DNA of 64,000 nucleotides from Pseudoruegeria sp. SHC-113 (lineage in GTDB: Bacteria; Pseudomonadota; Alphaproteobacteria; Rhodobacterales; Rhodobacteraceae), in contig NZ_JAHUBR010000001.1 in the NCBI RefSeq assembly GCF_025376885.1, positions 620,001 through 684,000 of the forward strand, written 5' to 3'. Below, one piece after another: positions 62,555-64,000 of the stretch. The first letter of the stretch is position 1; every line of letters starts with the position of its first letter. The position numbers and the translations under genes were made by a program. The notes beneath the pieces are model-generated. The model was not told the origin of the DNA. It did no database searches and saw only the letters and a list, made by a program, of their open reading frames with translations.

Positions 62555-64000
62555 ATGCACGCATATCGCAGCCACACCTGCGCAGAGCTCAACAAGGATC
62601 ACGTTGGCCAGACGGTCCGGCTTTCGGGCTGGGTTCATCGGGTGCGCGATCACGGCGGCCTGCTGTTCATCGACCTGCGCGATCACTACGGTATCACCCA
62701 GGTGATGGCGGACCCGGACAGCCCGGTGTTTGCCGCGCTGGAAAAGGTGCGCAGCGAGTGGTGCATCCGCATCGACGGCAACGTCATGGCGCGGGACGAA
62801 AGCCTCGTGAACCCGGCGATCCCCACCGGCGAGATCGAGGTGTTCATCCGCGATCTTGAAGTTCTGGGCAAGGCCGAGGAACTGCCGCTGATGGTCTTCG
62901 GCGATCAGGAATATCCGGAAGAAACCCGCCTGAAGTACCGCTACCTCGATCTGCGCCGCGAGAAGCTTCAAACCAACATGAAGATGCGCTCCGACGTGGT
63001 GGCCTCCATGCGCAAGCGCATGTGGGACAAGGGTTTCCGCGAGTTCCAGACGCCGATCATCACCGCCTCGTCGCCGGAAGGCGCGCGCGATTTCCTCGTG
63101 CCCTCCCGCCTGCACCCCGGCAAGTTCTACGCGCTGCCGCAGGCGCCGCAGCAGTTCAAACAGCTGATCATGGTCTCGGGCTACGACAAGTATTTCCAGA
63201 TCGCGCCCTGCTTCCGCGATGAAGACCCGCGCGCGGACCGCTCGCCCACCGATTTCTACCAGCTTGATCTTGAGATGAGCTTCGTCACCCAGCAGGATGT
63301 GTTCGACACGATCTCGCCTGTGCTGGCGGGCGTCTTCGAGGAATTCGGCGGCGGTAAGAAAGTGGACAACCCCGCCGAGTGGCCGCAGATCTCCTACCGC
63401 GATGCGGCGCTCTGGTATGGCTCCGACAAGCCGGACCTCCGCAACCCGATCAAGATGCAGGTGGTGAGCGAGCACTTCCGCGGCTCGGGCTTTGCGATCT
63501 TCGCCAAGCTGCTGGAGCAGGAGGGCACCGAGATCCGCGCCATCCCAGCCCCGACGGGCGGCAGCCGCAAATTCTGCGACCGGATGAACAAATTCGCCCA
63601 AGGAGAAGGCCTGCCGGGCATGGGCTATATTTTTTGGCGCGAAGGTGAGAACGGCATGGAAGCCGCCGGTCCGCTCGCCAAGAACATCGGCCCGGAGCGC
63701 ACCGAGGCGATCCGCCAGCAGCTGGGGCTGAACGTGGGCGATGCGGCCTTCTTCCTCGGTGGCAAGCCCAAGGCCTTTGAAAAGGTCGCCGGCAAGGCCC
63801 GCACCGTGATCGGCGATGAGCTTGGCCTGACCGAGCAGGATCGCTTCGCCTTCGCCTGGATCGTGGATTTCCCGATCTACGAGCAGGACGAGGAAACCGG
63901 CGAGATCGATTTCGAGCACAACCCCTTCTCCATGCCGCAAGGCGGGCTGGAGGCGCTCAACGGCGATCCGCTGCAGGTGAAGGGCTTCCAGTACGATCTG
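62555..64000 (+). CDS. aspS: aspartyl-tRNA synthetase, 3' end cut off by the window
   Basis: 482 codons open to the right edge. OB-fold anticodon domain with [22 protein letters not shown] at about residue 25, then the class II catalytic core: motif 2 around [28 protein letters not shown] near 167-179 and [13 protein letters not shown] in the bacterial insertion end. It charges tRNA(Asp), or tRNA(Asp/Asn) in organisms lacking AsnRS. ATG 62555 has AAGGGAG upstream. Confidence 0.95.
   Translation, partial: MHAYRSHTCAELNKDHVGQTVRLSGWVHRVRDHGGLLFIDLRDHYGITQVMADPDSPVFAALEKVRSEWCIRIDGNVMARDESLVNPAIPTGEIEVFIRDLEVLGKAEELPLMVFGDQEYPEETRLKYRYLDLRREKLQTNMKMRSDVVASMRKRMWDKGFREFQTPIITASSPEGARDFLVPSRLHPGKFYALPQAPQQFKQLIMVSGYDKYFQIAPCFRDEDPRADRSPTDFYQLDLEMSFVTQQDVFDTISPVLAGVFEEFGGGKKVDNPAEWPQISYRDAALWYGSDKPDLRNPIKMQVVSEHFRGSGFAIFAKLLEQEGTEIRAIPAPTGGSRKFCDRMNKFAQGEGLPGMGYIFWREGENGMEAAGPLAKNIGPERTEAIRQQLGLNVGDAAFFLGGKPKAFEKVAGKARTVIGDELGLTEQDRFAFAWIVDFPIYEQDEETGEIDFEHNPFSMPQGGLEALNGDPLQVKGFQYDL

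Noticed and set aside
62399-63940. 513-codon open frame on the minus strand
   Set aside because: It is antisense to aspS, whose frame is unmistakable; the composition of the opposite strand merely lacks stops.

Overview
The window is chromosomal DNA from a high-GC alphaproteobacterium. The gene families and gene style point to the Rhodobacteraceae (Roseobacter group): a YbbN-type thioredoxin beside a LonN-like protein and a Trm112-like protein, YbaB-RecR, AccD-FolC, a GTP cyclohydrolase II with a DHBP-synthase-like N-terminus, a Hint-domain exoprotein and GlnK-AmtB. I see no rRNA, tRNA, CRISPR array, phage or transposase. The genus assignment is inference from gene content; nothing here fixes the species.

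Layout. 1-5131 (mostly +): an alpha/beta hydrolase, two tandem paralogous secreted repeat proteins with duplicated leaders and 3' hairpins, and the cnoX/ybbN - lonN-like - trm112 cluster. 5150-9598: old-yellow enzyme, prolyl-tRNA editing protein, Asp/Glu racemase, SAM methyltransferase and an unusual Rossmann-like protein. 9664-12171: azoreductase divergent from LysR and EamA genes. 12397-14716: an outer-membrane beta-barrel and an exported amidohydrolase. 14762-19114: recR-ybaB, a tiny membrane protein, an esterase, a membrane-anchored hypothetical, L,D-transpeptidase and ribA. 19299-27126: OmpR-type regulator, quinone-oxidoreductase-like MDR enzyme, exonuclease III, DUF4242-like and DUF3604 proteins, MFS permease and ZapE. 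27290-34366: two uncharacterised proteins, a secreted protein overlapping ilvD, a CPBP protease and accD-folC; this block is flanked by an inverted pair of about 113-bp repeats. 34613-41556: FadH-like enzyme and LysR, then a four-gene overlapping chain (CinA-like, GNAT, AhpD-like, OmpA-like) and sfsA. 41808-45053: map, a carbamoyltransferase paralogue with altered active-site motifs, a CTG-started small gene behind rsmD, and a peroxiredoxin. 45363-54956: Hint exoprotein, then a minus-strand run (type I secretion ABC and HlyD, RidA, GDPD, FemAB-like, pterin dehydratase, MscS), and mlaA-mlaC. 55151-64000: PBP1A, glnK-amtB, LysR, methyltransferase, aminotransferase and the start of aspS, which runs off the window.

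Most of the content is housekeeping. Genes are tightly packed with many 1-4 nt stop/start overlaps, suggesting translational coupling. Coherent functional groups are: envelope lipid transport (mlaA-mlaC), nitrogen sensing and ammonium uptake (glnK-amtB), type I export with a candidate Hint-domain substrate 4 kb away, and riboflavin/envelope genes (ribA with an L,D-transpeptidase).

The most unusual material is: (1) the duplicated secreted proteins built from an approximately 35-residue repeat, whose leader and terminator hairpins are duplicated too; (2) a carbamoyltransferase fold protein lacking the SxRT, SMG and HCLP signatures; (3) a 12-nt tandem repeat read in two frames as the mlaA C-terminus and the mlaC signal-peptide N-terminus; (4) two families of dispersed structured intergenic repeats.
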